Below, in pieces: positions 1 to 10,320 of a stretch of 41,970 nucleotides of DNA. Source of the DNA: Guillardia theta CCMP2712 (lineage: Eukaryota; Cryptophyceae; Pyrenomonadales; Geminigeraceae); the NCBI RefSeq assembly GCF_000315625.1, contig NW_005434666.1, positions 968,363 through 1,010,332 of the forward strand, given 5' to 3'. The position numbers and the translations under genes were made by a program. The notes beneath the pieces are model-generated. The model did no database searches and was not told the origin of the DNA. It worked only from the letters and a program-made list of their open reading frames with translations. Position 1 is the first letter of the stretch. Every line of letters starts with the position of its first letter.

Positions 1-854
1 AGGAGGAGCAGGAGGAGAAGGAGGAGGGAGCGCTGTGAACCGGACACATGATCCACACGAGTGGAGGGTGAGGCACGTCGGAGGGTCTCAAGAGGAGTGA
101 ACAAGTGGCAGAGCGAAGCGACAGCAAGACGCGAGCGAGTCGAGCAAGACAGGGCCAACAACTCGCGCCCTCCTCCAGCGTACCAGGAAGAGCAAGTGCC
201 GCAGCCGCAGCCGCCGCAGCAGAATCAGCAGGGTGAGTTTGATGCGGATGTTTGTATTTGGGAATGACGGATAGACGAAGCAGAGCAAGTGAACAGGTCA
301 ATCACTCGGTGATGACGGCGATGCTCGAGAAGCTGTTGCGTGACTGCCTGACAGTGAACCTCCTGCTTCCTCTTCTGCCTCCGATACCCGCAGGAGAGCC
401 GTGCGTATCGACGTGAAGCGTAAGTCCATGGTGGTTCAGAGTGAGGGGAAGAGTGAGGGAAGAAAGAGGAGGAGGAGGGGAGGAAGGGGAGGGGAGAAGA
501 AGGGGATGGACAAACATTTTAGGAGGATAAGGTTGAGAATAATTGAGAAATGGGAGGTAGATGAAGATTTATCCGAGTTTCTGAGGATGCAGAGGAGGAG
601 AAAACCCTGACAAGCTGTTGGTCTGAGCAGAGATAGACATGCAGCCGGGGGACATCGCAGCTCCTGGTTACGTCTTCGGAGGGATCGCCCCCTGTGGGAT
701 TCCCTTCTACGTTTGTCAGGCAAGGCTTCCATTGATGCTGAGCTGTTTGGTGACGTCTGTCTTGCAGGCTACCAACCAGTCAGTCTGGGAGTTGCCATCT
801 CCTTCTCATCTAGTTGCAGGTACCATGAACAATGGTTGTAGTGATGATGATGGC

Positions 855-895
<41 letters not shown>

Positions 896-956
896 GGAGG
901 AGGAGGAGGAGGAGGAGGAGGAGGAGGAGGAGGAGGAGGAGGAGGAGGTTTTTGAT

Positions 957-998
<42 letters not shown>

Positions 999-2881
999 GG
1001 TNNNNNNNNNNNNNNNNNNNNNNNNNNNNNNNNNNNNNNNNNNNNNNNNNNNNNNNNNNNNNNNNNNNNNNNNNNNNNNNNNNNNNNNNNNNNNNNNNNN
1101 NNNNNNNNNNNNNNNNNNNNNNNNNNNNNNNNNNNNNNNNNNNNNNNNNNNNNNNNNNNNNNNNNNNNNNNNNNNNNNNNNNNNNNNNNNNNNNNNNNNN
1201 NNNNNNNNNNNNNNNNNNNNNNNNNNNNNNNNNNNNNNNNNNNNNNNNNNNNNNNNACTTACCTCCCTCCCTCTGTTATCCCCCTCTCTCTCGCTCTCTT
1301 TCTCTCTTCCCCTCTCTCCTCTCCCCCTTCTCCCTCACTGACGTTTCTCGCCTCTAGATTCTCACATGTCACAAGAGGACAAGGACAGAGAGCTTGCACA
1401 GAGGTCGAGCAGATGACGCCATGTCTCTCCCGACTGAAGTCGACTGAATGAATGTCGTTCAGACTGCAAGCAGAGTTCGAAGCGGAGGAAAGAGAGATGA
1501 AGAAGCAGGAGGAGGAACGGTTTGTGACCCCTTCCTCTCCTTAGCCCTCTCCCACCCTCCCTCCCTCCCTCCTTGCTAACCCTCCTCTTCCTATCCGACC
1601 GTCCCTTTCAGCTGTTGCAATGCTTTTGGTTCCACTTCCATCAACTTTGCTGAACAAGCTTCGCAGGATACAGCAGGAGCAGCAAACCCTCCTTGAGCGG
1701 CAGCTGCGTGAGCAGGCCCGGGGGTAAGGGAGACGTCGGAGGGACTAGGATCAGGACTGAGAGGAGACGTGCAGACAAGGACGGCAAGAGGAGCAGGCGA
1801 ACAGCCCGAAGGAGGAAGTCAGCCGAGAAGTTCGGGAGGAGGAGAAGAGGAAGGCTCTAGAGCTACAGCAGAAGGAGGACGAGGTCCATTCAACCCTCCT
1901 CCCTCCTCTACTCATGCTGAGCTGCCCTAGGTGAGGAGGAAGGAAGAGCTGCTCAGGAAGCAGGAGGAAGAGCTGCGGAAGAGAGTGAGGGAGGTGAAGT
2001 TTCCGCTGACCCCTTGCTCCTCTTCTCCTCTCCTGCCTTTTACCCCTCTGGTCTCCTCCGCTTCCACCTCCGCCTGTTTTCCTCCTCATTCAGTATCTTG
2101 TTGTTCTGCTGGTCCCTCATGTCACATGCAGCTTGAGGAGCTTTCGCTGAAGCAGAAACAAGAGCAAGAGAACAGAAACTCGTCGGACGACATTCCCTTC
2201 GAATATCAGTGAGAAGCGAGACAGACATGAAGGGGGGGGGAAGGAGAAGCGGGAGGGAGCAGGCGAATGGGAAATGGAGGATGGGAGGATGAGGAGGTGG
2301 AGGATGATGATGGAGGCGGAGTGGACGAGGAGGACGAGGAAGACGAGGAGGAGGAGGATGGAAGGACGGGGGAAGGACGAGGAGGAGGAGGAGGAGGAGG
2401 AGGAGGAGGAGGAGGAGGTTTCTTACTTATCTCTCAGGTGTCCCATCACCATGGACGTTATGACTGATCCTGTCATAGCAATGGACGGACACACATACGA
2501 AAGACAAGCCATAGAGAGCTGGTCACCCTGCCCCCACCCCTGCCCCTGCACCCCCTGCTCCTGCTCCTGCACTCTCTGCCCATGCTCTTGCACTTGCTCT
2601 TGCTCTTGCTCCTGCTCCTGCCCCCGCCCCTGCTCCTGCCCCTTCTCCTGCTACTGCAGTCTTTCGTCTACTAGTTTTCTCCTTCCCGTCATCGCAGAGC
2701 TCACTCCCGAGCAGGTTGAAGAATCACAAGAAGAGTCCCAAGACCAACCTGCCGCTCCCTTCCAACATGCTCATCCCCAACCACGTGCTGCTGCTGGCAG
2801 CAGAGGCAGCGACTGACATGTCGGCAGGCCCTCAAGAGCATGATCATCGAGTGGAAGGAGAGCAGGAAGAAGAAGCGATGA
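1..2881 (+). CDS. U-box E3 ubiquitin ligase with coiled coil (5' partial, multi-exon)
   Basis: Inferred exons: ..67, 112-232, 297-339, 394-419, 631-719 (or 710), 768-819, 1358-1403, 1463-1520, 1667-1723, 1775-1883, 1931-1993, 2132-2208, 2438-2521, 2715-2784, 2828-2881; phases agree at every junction. The last three exons restore a complete U-box: CPITMDVMTDPV, then DGHTYERQAIESW, SPKTNLPLPS and LIPNHALKS, ending IIEWKESRKKKR and a stop. A U-box recruits an E2 enzyme and transfers ubiquitin. The preceding ~130 residues are a Glu/Arg/Lys/Gln-rich coiled coil. At its start, DRELAQRLQAEFEAEE resembles a ubiquitin-binding MIU helix (inference). The N-terminal part (Pro/Gln-rich, then MQPGDIAAPGYVFGG) is not recognised. 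The 768 intron may use a GC donor (CAG|GCAAGG). An exon hidden in the assembly gap cannot be excluded. The domain call is firm; the 5' exons are less so. Confidence 0.85.
839..995. repeat. GAT/GAG trinucleotide tract and poly-T inside a U-box gene intron
   Basis: A (GAT)n run passes into (GAG)n and then into a pure T run of nearly 40 bases, all within the intron that follows the exon ending at 819. It directly precedes the run of N, so it probably caused the assembly break. The acidic or poly-Met reading frames across it are not genes. Confidence 0.9.
1002..1256. other. assembly gap (255 N)
   Basis: Unbroken run of N between the poly-T tract and a pyrimidine-rich stretch that ends in a good splice acceptor at 1357. 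The gap sits in an intron if the exons at 768-819 and 1358-1403 are adjacent, which their phases allow (1 nt carried over, 2 nt received). Confidence 0.95.
2522..2714 (+). repeat. CCTGCN-type hexamer-rich U-box intron
   Basis: This 193-nt intron splits the U-box tryptophan codon. Most of it is degenerate repeats of CCTGCC, CTCCTG and CTTGCT. Donor GTCACC and acceptor GAGCAG are placed by the need to restore the conserved Trp-Leu of the U-box. Confidence 0.75.
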
Positions 2882-3067
2882 AGCAGGACGCATGCGCTAG
2901 AGCAGGAGAAACAGAGAGAATAGGAGGAGGAAGGATCGGGTGGGTTGGGGGAGGAGAGGAGGAGGAGAAGGGGGAGGGAAGAGAGGGAGAGGGAGAGGGA
3001 GAGGGAGAGGAGGAGCAAAAGGAGCAAGAGGAGGAGGACATCATGGGATTTCAATATTTGAATAACA

Positions 3068-6000
3068 TCAAGAACGGCTCCAAGATTTAGGAGAGGGGCA
3101 GGAGGCGCCAACAACCACCATCGACCCCCAATCTCGAGAAGTGAGAGCAGGAGGCCCAGCAGCAGGCGGCCTGTCCAACCTCCCGCGATCCGTCGAGCTA
3201 GAGGACAAGGAGCAAGGGTTCGCTGCCTGCAGGGAGCGCTGAGCATGGAAGAGTGCGTCCTCTACAGCCTCTCCTTCCTCCAGCCTCCTGTAAAACAACT
3301 CCATCAGCGTCCTCTGGCTCCCGTCCCGGAGGTCCCACAGGGAGCACACGACGGTGCTCGCTCCTGCCATCAGGAAGGCGCGGGCAAGGCCAATGACTCC
3401 CTCCTGCTTCACCGCTCCCCTCCCAGAGCTGCACGAGCTCATGACAACCACACTGCCCTTGACCACTTCGGAGGCACAGACCTCTTCAAGGGACAGGATC
3501 ACGCTGCTCCATGGCAGCCCCGTCCTCCGCTCGACGTTGGCAAGGAAGATGGCGGAGGTGTGCGGGCGGAAGAGAGCAGCTTCGCGCGAGATCAGCCCCA
3601 TTCTCACGTCAGCTGCAGTGTGGCAGGCGAAGTGAAGCCAGGAAGAGTCTTCCATCCTCCTCAGCACCGCCTCCTTGCTCGCTTCCTCCCGCAGCAGCAG
3701 CTCCGGCTCCATCGCCATGCTCGCCAGGCTCCGCGCTACCGCCTCTGCCTCCCGCTCCGCTCCCTCCAGCTCCTGCGCTCCTCCCCCTATCACCCAGGGA
3801 ACAGGGAGAGGATTTCCCACCACCATGGCCTGCAAGGCTCCGCCTGCCCTCTTCGCCTGCCCTCGCGATCTGATCGCCATCAGGAGGGAAAGGGAGGGAA
3901 GGAGAAGCGGGGGGGCGTCAAGGCAGGAGAGCAGACAGTACCATGGGAGGAGGTAGAGGGCGGAGTGAGGAACGATCATTACTGCCACTTGCTTTCGGAG
4001 CAGGTGCTGGATGGGTTGCAGGCAGAGCTGGAAGAGAAGGGAGATGGCGTCTTCAGAAGCTCTTCTTGCCTCCAGCTCAATGTCGCGGATCAGATTTTCC
4101 ACAAACGTTTGCAGCTGCTGCGATGGGTTGGAGGAGGATGAAGGAAAGTTGTGAGAGGTAAAGAACTGTTGCAGATCCGTGCGAACGAAGTGCAGCTGAC
4201 CTGATTGCACAAGTCAGACGTATCGGAGGCCAGGTGGACACCAAGAGGAGGGAGAGTATGACGATGATGATGATGATGATGAGATGATGAGGATCATGAG
4301 GATGAGGATAAGGATTACGATGATGATGATGGTGTTGTTGTTGTCGTCGTCGTCGTCGTCGATGATGATGATGATGATGATGAGGATGATGATGATGATG
4401 ATGATGACGATGATGATGATGATGATGACGATGACGATGTTGTTGTTGTTGTTGTTGTTGTTGTTGATGATGATGATGTTGTTGTTGATGATGATGATGA
4501 TGACGAGGAGGAGGAGGAGGAGGAGGAGGAGGTGGTGGTGGTGGTGGAGGTGGTGAAGGAGGAGGAGGAGGGAAGGGAAAGAGGTGGAGGGAGAAGGGGC
4601 GGAGGGTTGGAAAGAGGAGGAGGGCGGGAAAGAGGTTCGAATGGTTCAAAGAACGTCAAACAGGTCGAGGACAAGGACAAGAATGTTGGCAGCAAGAGGG
4701 ATGAGGATGAGGATGAGATCATCAGTCAGCAACAGTTTCACCGTCGGGTTGAAGCATCCAAGTCAGGAGATGTTGAGAAGTCACGTAGAACTCAATCATC
4801 GTTTTCTTCTCTCCCTTCACGACATCGACCAGCTCATCCCAGCTCAACTCGTTCCAGGTCGACAGAGATGTCGAAGTTTCCTGCTGCTTGAGGACGATTG
4901 TGTCTGTCAGTGTCCGAGCCTTGCTCCTCTCTGCTACAAGAAGGGCTCTCCTTTGCATATCCACATCCTCCCTCGCCAGACTAGCAAGGAGGTCAACCAG
5001 CTGGTTGTACGTCGCCTGCTGCTGCTCGAAGAAGGAAACCCTGAGAGAGTCTCCGACCTTGTGGATTGACTTCTGAGCCTTCTCGGACAAGGTCAAAGAT
5101 TCTTCAAGACATTTCATCGCTCCCTCCAGATTCCCAGCCTGCCTGTACAACCTGCCGAGCACGTCGAGCGAGACCGACAACTTTTCATCCGCCGACATGT
5201 CCCGGTACACGCTCACACACTCCTCTGCCTGCTCGATCTTTTCATCCAGCCCCTCCTCCTTCAAAGATAGAGAATGCAGGTCAACATCGGCTATCAACAT
5301 CTTATCATCGATGCTCCTTGATATCTCCACAGCGCACCTGCCGTAGAGGTCCGCTTTCTCCGCGTAAATCTCACACGTCTGATCTGAGAGCGGCATGTTG
5401 CTGCGGATGAGTCTACGATAGACTCTCTCCAAACAAGAGCAGCTCGCTGCCATCGACTGCCGATCTTCACAACGACAAGACAGTTCAAAGTACTTCTCAT
5501 AGTAGTGCCTCGCCATCATAAGGTCATTCTCCACCTCACAGATATCTCCGAGCCCACCGTAGAGCTTCGCTTCATTCGCAATCCTTCCCAACAGCCGGCA
5601 AAGTTTCAACCCCTTGGCAAGAAAGTACTTGGCACTGATGTTGTCGTTCAATTGCAGGTACATCTCTCCCAAGTTGCTCAACGCCATCATGTGAAGCTCA
5701 AACATCTGAGGATCCCCGTGGTCAAGGAGGGAAGTCTTCTCCACCGTCTCCTTGCAGCGCTCAAGTGCACTTCCTAGATTTCCTCTGTCTGCAAGGATAG
5801 CCTTCAGGTACATCATGATCTTGATAGCGTTTACGCCATCGACGTTCGGATCTTCAAGTGCGGCCTCCAGCTCCCGTTCTGCAGCCTCGTACTTGTTGTC
5901 CTCGAACAGACACATCCCTCGAACATAACCATCCTGATCGACTTCTTCGGGCAGGCACTGTATCCTCTCATATCGGTCCTCTCTGTTCACCACCACTACC

Positions 6001-6658
6001 AAAGACTGCAGTTGAACCGCTCTCTTGCTTGGCTTGTGCACTACCGTCGCACCTGCGTCCTTCCACCAACAGCACGAGCTGCTCGATCTTGTCACCTCGA
6101 CATCGCGTCGCAAGTTTTCGCCCCCGAGGATAAGACGCACTCGTAGATGCGCCCGACGCAGTTTCGAAAGGCCATGTTGGCAGGCCGAGGATTGTTGACC
6201 AGTACCTTCTCGCAACCCATATACCATGGATTGTTCGTGTCATGACGGCTGCGACCTGAAGGTAGATCCCCATGCTCTGCAGTTGTTCCTCCTCTATCGT
6301 CCCGCTGGGCGACAGAACCGGCTCCGTGTCCTTGTTGAGCATCGTCGGGTGAGCGAGCGTTGCGATGCAGCGACTGTTCTTGTCCTGGCGCTATGTTCTC
6401 GTCAACAGCAACAAGCATGAACTTGTCAAAGCCGCCTGTAAGATAGCATCCTTCCTCTCCAGTCACATCCCAGCGCACAGTAACGAATCCTTTCCCTACC
6501 AACGACACGACTGTCCCGCGTTCCTGAGGCAGTGAAGAACGAAAGCCATGTCCCTGCAGAATCGCTTTGCCCTCGTCAGAGAGCTTCACCTGCATGCCGA
6601 GGAAGGGCGATGGTCCTCGGACGCCCTCATGGTCTACACGCTCTTCCAATCTCAGCAT
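3068..6658 (-). CDS. CHAT-domain (caspase-like) TPR protein
   Basis: Exons: 6658 to about 6137, 4742-6005 and 3068-4200; the first block may itself be split (6390-6256 and 6205-6137). About 950-970 aa. N-terminal ~80 residues: an SH3-like/MIB-HERC2-like module (RGTVVSLVGKGFVTVRWD, then GFDKFMLV). Middle 420 residues: tandem tetratricopeptide helices (ALSNLGEMYLQLND, AKLYGGLGDICEVEND, SLDVLGRLYRQAGNLEGA). C-terminal ~377 residues: a CHAT peptidase domain, with HTWML-type lead-in LLTWMLQPDGQLHF, catalytic His in WLHFACH, catalytic Cys in VVMSSCSSGRG, and a terminal RDWGSMVVVG strand. CHAT enzymes are caspase-fold cysteine peptidases that often sit behind TPR sensors. Both catalytic residues are present, so activity is plausible; the substrate is unknown. 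ATG at 6658 is the first Met in the open frame. An upstream ATG near 6740 could join through an 88-nt intron. It converges on the U-box gene (187 bp apart). Confidence 0.87.
4201..4741 (-). repeat. 541-nt intron made largely of trinucleotide repeats
   Basis: This intron between the TPR and CHAT exons holds long GAT, TTG/GTC and GAG runs (about 4258-4575). The boundaries are fixed by rebuilding a glycine codon in LQPDGQLHFV. It is about ten times longer than typical introns here, so the length comes from repeat growth. Confidence 0.85.
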
Positions 6659-6894
6659 GCTGACGATCCAGACACAGCGGCAGCCTCCTGCATCGTCGTC
6701 CTCCCCAAGGAGGCTGTGTACTGCGCCATGTAGGGCTCCATATTGTAGGTTTGTATCAAGACCCCATTTAATTGTATATTCATAATTTTACTTATTGATA
6801 TTGGTACACAAATGAATGCTTCGTTGTAAGGTAAATTTTAGTCACATCAGAAAATGGATTTGGACATAAGCCCTGAGGAAAGCTCTCTGGTACC

Positions 6895-6978
6895 GGTGGC
6901 GTGGCCGAGCGGTCTAAGGCGGGAGACTCAAGTTCTCTTCTTCGTATGAAGGCGTGGGTTCGAACCCCACCGCCACCA
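6895..6978 (+). tRNA. trnL-CAA: tRNA-Leu (anticodon CAA)
   Basis: A class II cloverleaf of 84 nt. The acceptor stem GGTGGCG pairs with CGCCACC, with A as discriminator base. The D arm is GCC/GGC around GAGCGGTCTAA. The anticodon stem GGAGA/TCTCT has one G-T pair and loop CTCAAGT, which gives anticodon CAA. The long variable arm contains CTTC/GAAG, and the T arm is GTGGG TTCGAAC CCCAC. Leu is supported by the CAA anticodon, long variable arm and A73. No intron and no encoded CCA, as in nuclear genes. Internal A box (TGGCCGAGCGG) and B box (GGTTCGAACCC) match pol III promoters. Confidence 0.97.
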
Positions 6979-6982
6979 TCTC

Positions 6983-6986
6983 TTTT
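6983..6986 (+). terminator. pol III T-run terminator of tRNA-Leu
   Basis: TTTT begins five bases after the tRNA discriminator base, the usual RNA polymerase III stop signal. Confidence 0.8.
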
Positions 6987-7228
6987 GCACGAGCCGATGA
7001 AAGAATGATCGTTGTGTTCACGACAAGTGTTATGTGTTATGATTCAACAATTCAAGTGTTTTTCTTGTTGCAACCTCAGTACCATAGGATGCTGTGAACA
7101 TGACCGATTTGATAACATCCATATGTCTTGGAACGATCCTCGACGTTCGATTGATCGAAGTTTCAATGTTTTATCGTAGATCGAAAATTTACACAAGCAG
7201 ATCTAAGTTACACATCGAGAGTATCTCT

Positions 7229-8389
7229 CTAGATGGAGACAAGCTCGGATAAACGAATAATCTCCTCAATGTCAGACTCGGAATATTCAATCGCCTCATT
7301 CACTTCCTCCTGGCGACTCAACCCGGTTCTGATTTCCTTGAGTGTCGCAACGCTGACAATTTCATGGCAAGCACCAGACTCAACGTATGAGGAGACGACT
7401 TCCATGTTCGACTTGTTGAGAACCATCAGGCGGCAGATTAGCTCAGCAAACACGTTCTTCTGACCCGAGCTGTGCCGGCGAGCTTTCCTCGACAGATCGC
7501 ACAAGAGCTTGAACGACTCGTTGCACAAGCACACGTCACCACAGCTTGAATCCAGCGCGGACTGCAGGATGTTGGCCGCCAGCTGCTGCACCATCAAGAC
7601 GCCGCCATTGGAAGCCGCTCTGAGTGCAGTGTGCCACACGTCTGACGCTGACAGCATCTTGACCCCGTCCTCGATCTTGGTGAAGGGAAGCAGAGCTCGA
7701 AGCGCGTCCACTTGGATCTCAGTCTGCTCCAGCTGAATCAGCCTCTTGATGCATTCCAAAGAAGCCTGCTGACACAGCAGCTCTCGATGCTGGCTGCCAG
7801 CTCGGTAAATGAAGATCGCGAGGGTGCGCGCTGCTTGTCTCCAGTGCCCGGATTCGAAATTGGCCGCGTTGTTCCTCAACGTTTCTACCAAGCATCTGTT
7901 ATTGACCAGCTTGGGGATAAGGTCCTTGTTGGTTGCTAAACGGCATATTGCCATGCATATGAAGCGTTGGATGCACTCGTCTTGAGCTGAAATCAAGCAT
8001 TGCACGAGTCGATCCAGCAATGGCTCTGTCGACATCTGCTGCTGTAGATCAGGGCGCAGTGCCAGGTTTGAAAGCTTGCTCGCAGCAGAAACTTGATCTT
8101 CAAAGCTTGAGGTAGAAGCCTCTTCAAGAATATCCAAGGATGCGCTGATCATACATAAATGCGTGGGTTGCGACGCATTCTTCTCTATGAGGCATGCCAG
8201 AGACTGTCCAGATGTTTGGGCGAACTGAAGTTTCTGATTTTGAGAAAAAATAGATGACGCTGGGAGTGGAGACGATGAGAGGACAGAGCTGAGAGAGATG
8301 GTGCTGGACGCCGCCGAAGTTTCTTCGTTGCTGGCGAAGCCAAACAGCAGTTTAGGGCGGGTGGCCCCGCTCCGATCTGAGATTGCCAT
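7229..8389 (-). CDS. ARM/HEAT-like helical-repeat protein
   Basis: A single uninterrupted 386-aa frame from ATG at 8389 to TAG, unusual in this intron-rich neighbourhood. The first ~90 residues are Ser-rich and probably disordered. From about residue 95 there are repeated amphipathic helix pairs of ARM/HEAT type (AASKLSNLALRPDLQQQM, RLVQCLISAQDECIQRF, QAARTLAIFIYRAG, QLAANILQSALDSS). The C-terminus is acidic (EYSESDIEEIIRLSEL). Such solenoids are protein-binding scaffolds. No catalytic motif or closer family is visible, so the partner and role are unknown. The gene is divergent from the LRR gene across a 0.7-kb spacer. Confidence 0.75.
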   Translation of the reverse strand: MAISDRSGATRPKLLFGFASNEETSAASSTISLSSVLSSSPLPASSIFSQNQKLQFAQTSGQSLACLIEKNASQPTHLCMISASLDILEEASTSSFEDQVSAASKLSNLALRPDLQQQMSTEPLLDRLVQCLISAQDECIQRFICMAICRLATNKDLIPKLVNNRCLVETLRNNAANFESGHWRQAARTLAIFIYRAGSQHRELLCQQASLECIKRLIQLEQTEIQVDALRALLPFTKIEDGVKMLSASDVWHTALRAASNGGVLMVQQLAANILQSALDSSCGDVCLCNESFKLLCDLSRKARRHSSGQKNVFAELICRLMVLNKSNMEVVSSYVESGACHEIVSVATLKEIRTGLSRQEEVNEAIEYSESDIEEIIRLSELVSI

Positions 8390-9075
8390 TGCACGTTAAA
8401 TTGATGACAGCTTCTCTCAATCAGATGGGAAACAGGGGGAGAGAGATCAAGGCAAAGGTGGTAGCAGGAACAGGTCAGGAGGACAAGTACTGGTGTGAAG
8501 TGTGCTCGAGGAACAGTAAAGAAGGCAACGAGGGCGGGGAGGGGATATAGAGCCAAAGTTGGAGGACCGGAGCACAATACATGACTCCATTCGTGATTAA
8601 AATTGAAATGACGTACTTTCGATATTTGTAGACAGGCAAATGGAGGTCACGGATCCCTGCTGTGGGACTTATTAGTAAATTCATTCAGATCCCTCAGTAG
8701 TTTGAAATATTGAGGTGATTTTTCAAAAGCTGCCTTCATATTGTGGCATCGTGACAGATGAAACCTCTTCCTTACTGTTTGAATAGCCGAGTTATCGTGA
8801 TCTAAAGCATGACTGCTGTAACTCAACGCTGTGTAGTAATATGATTCAAATGTAATGGGGGAATAATCAAAACTAAATACTGGAATTTGAAATGTTCAGT
8901 AATATATTCGGATATTGGAAATGTCTAAAGGTTCGTCGTGTTTTGGGGAAAGTTATAAGCTTAATAAAATCTCTGGCCGGGTTACTGCAGTAAAGTCCAA
9001 GAAGCCATAACGGCTATAACGTCTATATCTCAACTGTAACGGATCCTGATTTTGACCTCAAGGTGGCTCTGTTGA
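8390..9075. other. divergent intergenic region
   Basis: It lies between the ARM-like gene (-) and the LRR gene (+). AT-richer than the rest of the window, with no frame or RNA I can support. It must contain the promoters of both genes, but no clear TATA or initiator stands out. Confidence 0.5.
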
Positions 9076-10213
9076 ATGGTGCGCGTGCTGAATGTCAAGG
9101 TAAGTTGAGGAGTAAGGGAAGGGGGAGGAGAAGCAGAGGGGGAGAGAAGCTGAAGAGGAGGAGCGGAGGAGGAGGAGAGGAGGAGGAGAGGAGGAGGAGA
9201 GGAAGAGGAGAGGAGGAGGAGAGGAGGAGGAGAGGAGGAGGAGAGGAGGAGCGGAAGAGGAGAGGAGGAGAGTTGGTTGAGGATAGGTAACTTACAGGAA
9301 GATACAGTGCGGTAAACCGAGCAAGAGCAATAACATTATAACATTTGGTAGCGTCACTGAATGGCGACGAGGGTTTCAACTTTTACTGTAGAATTGCCAT
9401 GACCCAACATATCAACTTTAAGCTGCCCCTCTGACTATCAGCTTCAAAGGTACCTGCGATTGTGTCTAGCAAGCCAAGTGCAGGCAGGAATCAGAGTGAG
9501 GTAAGGGAGACGATCAAAGTCTTCCTGTGTCTCTATCGTTTGATTGAGTGATGTTGATGAGCTCAGTTGAAAGGAGCTGTAAAGCGTCTGAGCAGGAATG
9601 ACAAGATGTTCACGGACCTGACTTTAGCATGGGCACTGATAGCGGACGACGGCTGTAGACAGGTACAGGCTGCATGTCTTTTCTCAATCCGTCAGCTTTA
9701 GCTGGTGACTCGAGACATGCCGCAGTTGTCTACAAGCCTCATCTTCAACACAGTGCTCACTCGGCTGGACCTTCACTACAACGACATAACTCAGATTGGC
9801 GCGACGTCGTTGGCTCAGATGCTGAAAAGGAATTTCACTCTTGTCACTCTTGACTTGAGCTACAACAGTGAGGGCTGCATGCTTCTGTTGCTTGAGATGA
9901 TGATGATTGATGCTCAGGTGTGGGGGACGCTGGAGCAGAAGCCATCCTGAGGGGTCTGAAAGAAAACACATCGTTGACCAGTTTACAATTGACAAACAAC
10001 GGGGTTTCTCACTCAGTCCGTCAAGCCATTGACGAGTGTCTTGAAGAAAGAAGTTCGAGGAATACTACGACCGACATGAAACAGAAGGAGGTGAAGGCGG
10101 TAAAGATCGTCGCTAAAAACGACAGGTTTCAGGAAGCTTTTCTTGCTGCTCCGGTCGCGCGTCGCAAGGCTCCTCTTGCAAAGAACAAGTACAGCTTCGA
10201 CCTTTGTGCTTGA
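9076..10213 (+). CDS. small leucine-rich-repeat protein (multi-exon)
   Basis: Exons 9450-9500, 9567-9662, 9702-9867 and 9918-10213 are joined by introns of 66, 39 and 50 nt with matching phases. The first exon is uncertain: either ATG 9076-9099 with an ideal donor (CAAG|GTAAGT) and a 350-nt GAG-rich intron, or ATG 9361-9387 with a weak donor and a 62-nt intron. Both enter 9450 in phase 0. Product about 210 aa. Three LRR units of the ribonuclease-inhibitor type are visible: VLTRLDLHYNDITQIGATSL, LVTLDLSYNSVGDAGAEAI and SLTSLQLTNNGVSHSVRQAI. A Lys-rich tail follows (KEVKAVKIVAKN). LRRs bind proteins; the target is unknown. It ends 108 bp from the convergent phosphagen kinase gene. Confidence 0.8.
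9100..9290. repeat. GAG/GGA-rich purine tract
   Basis: Nearly pure purine on the + strand, made of GGAGGAGA-type repeats. It lies in the putative long first intron (or 5' leader) of the LRR gene. Frames through it encode only Arg/Glu/Gly and are not genes. Confidence 0.8.
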
Positions 10214-10320
10214 ATGTACAAACAACTTTGATCCAATCAGAATCATGTATATTATTTGTATTACGCAGCAAATGAAAACAAGATGTGAAACGCAAGAAAG
10301 TCTCAACTATAAGAAACTCC

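Noticed and set aside
639-1451. A 270-aa frame across the gap
   Set aside because: It runs through poly-Asp/Glu, poly-Phe and N bases. Only its first part is an exon.
4077-4722. Proline-, histidine- and serine-rich minus-strand frames
   Set aside because: Translations of intronic trinucleotide repeats.
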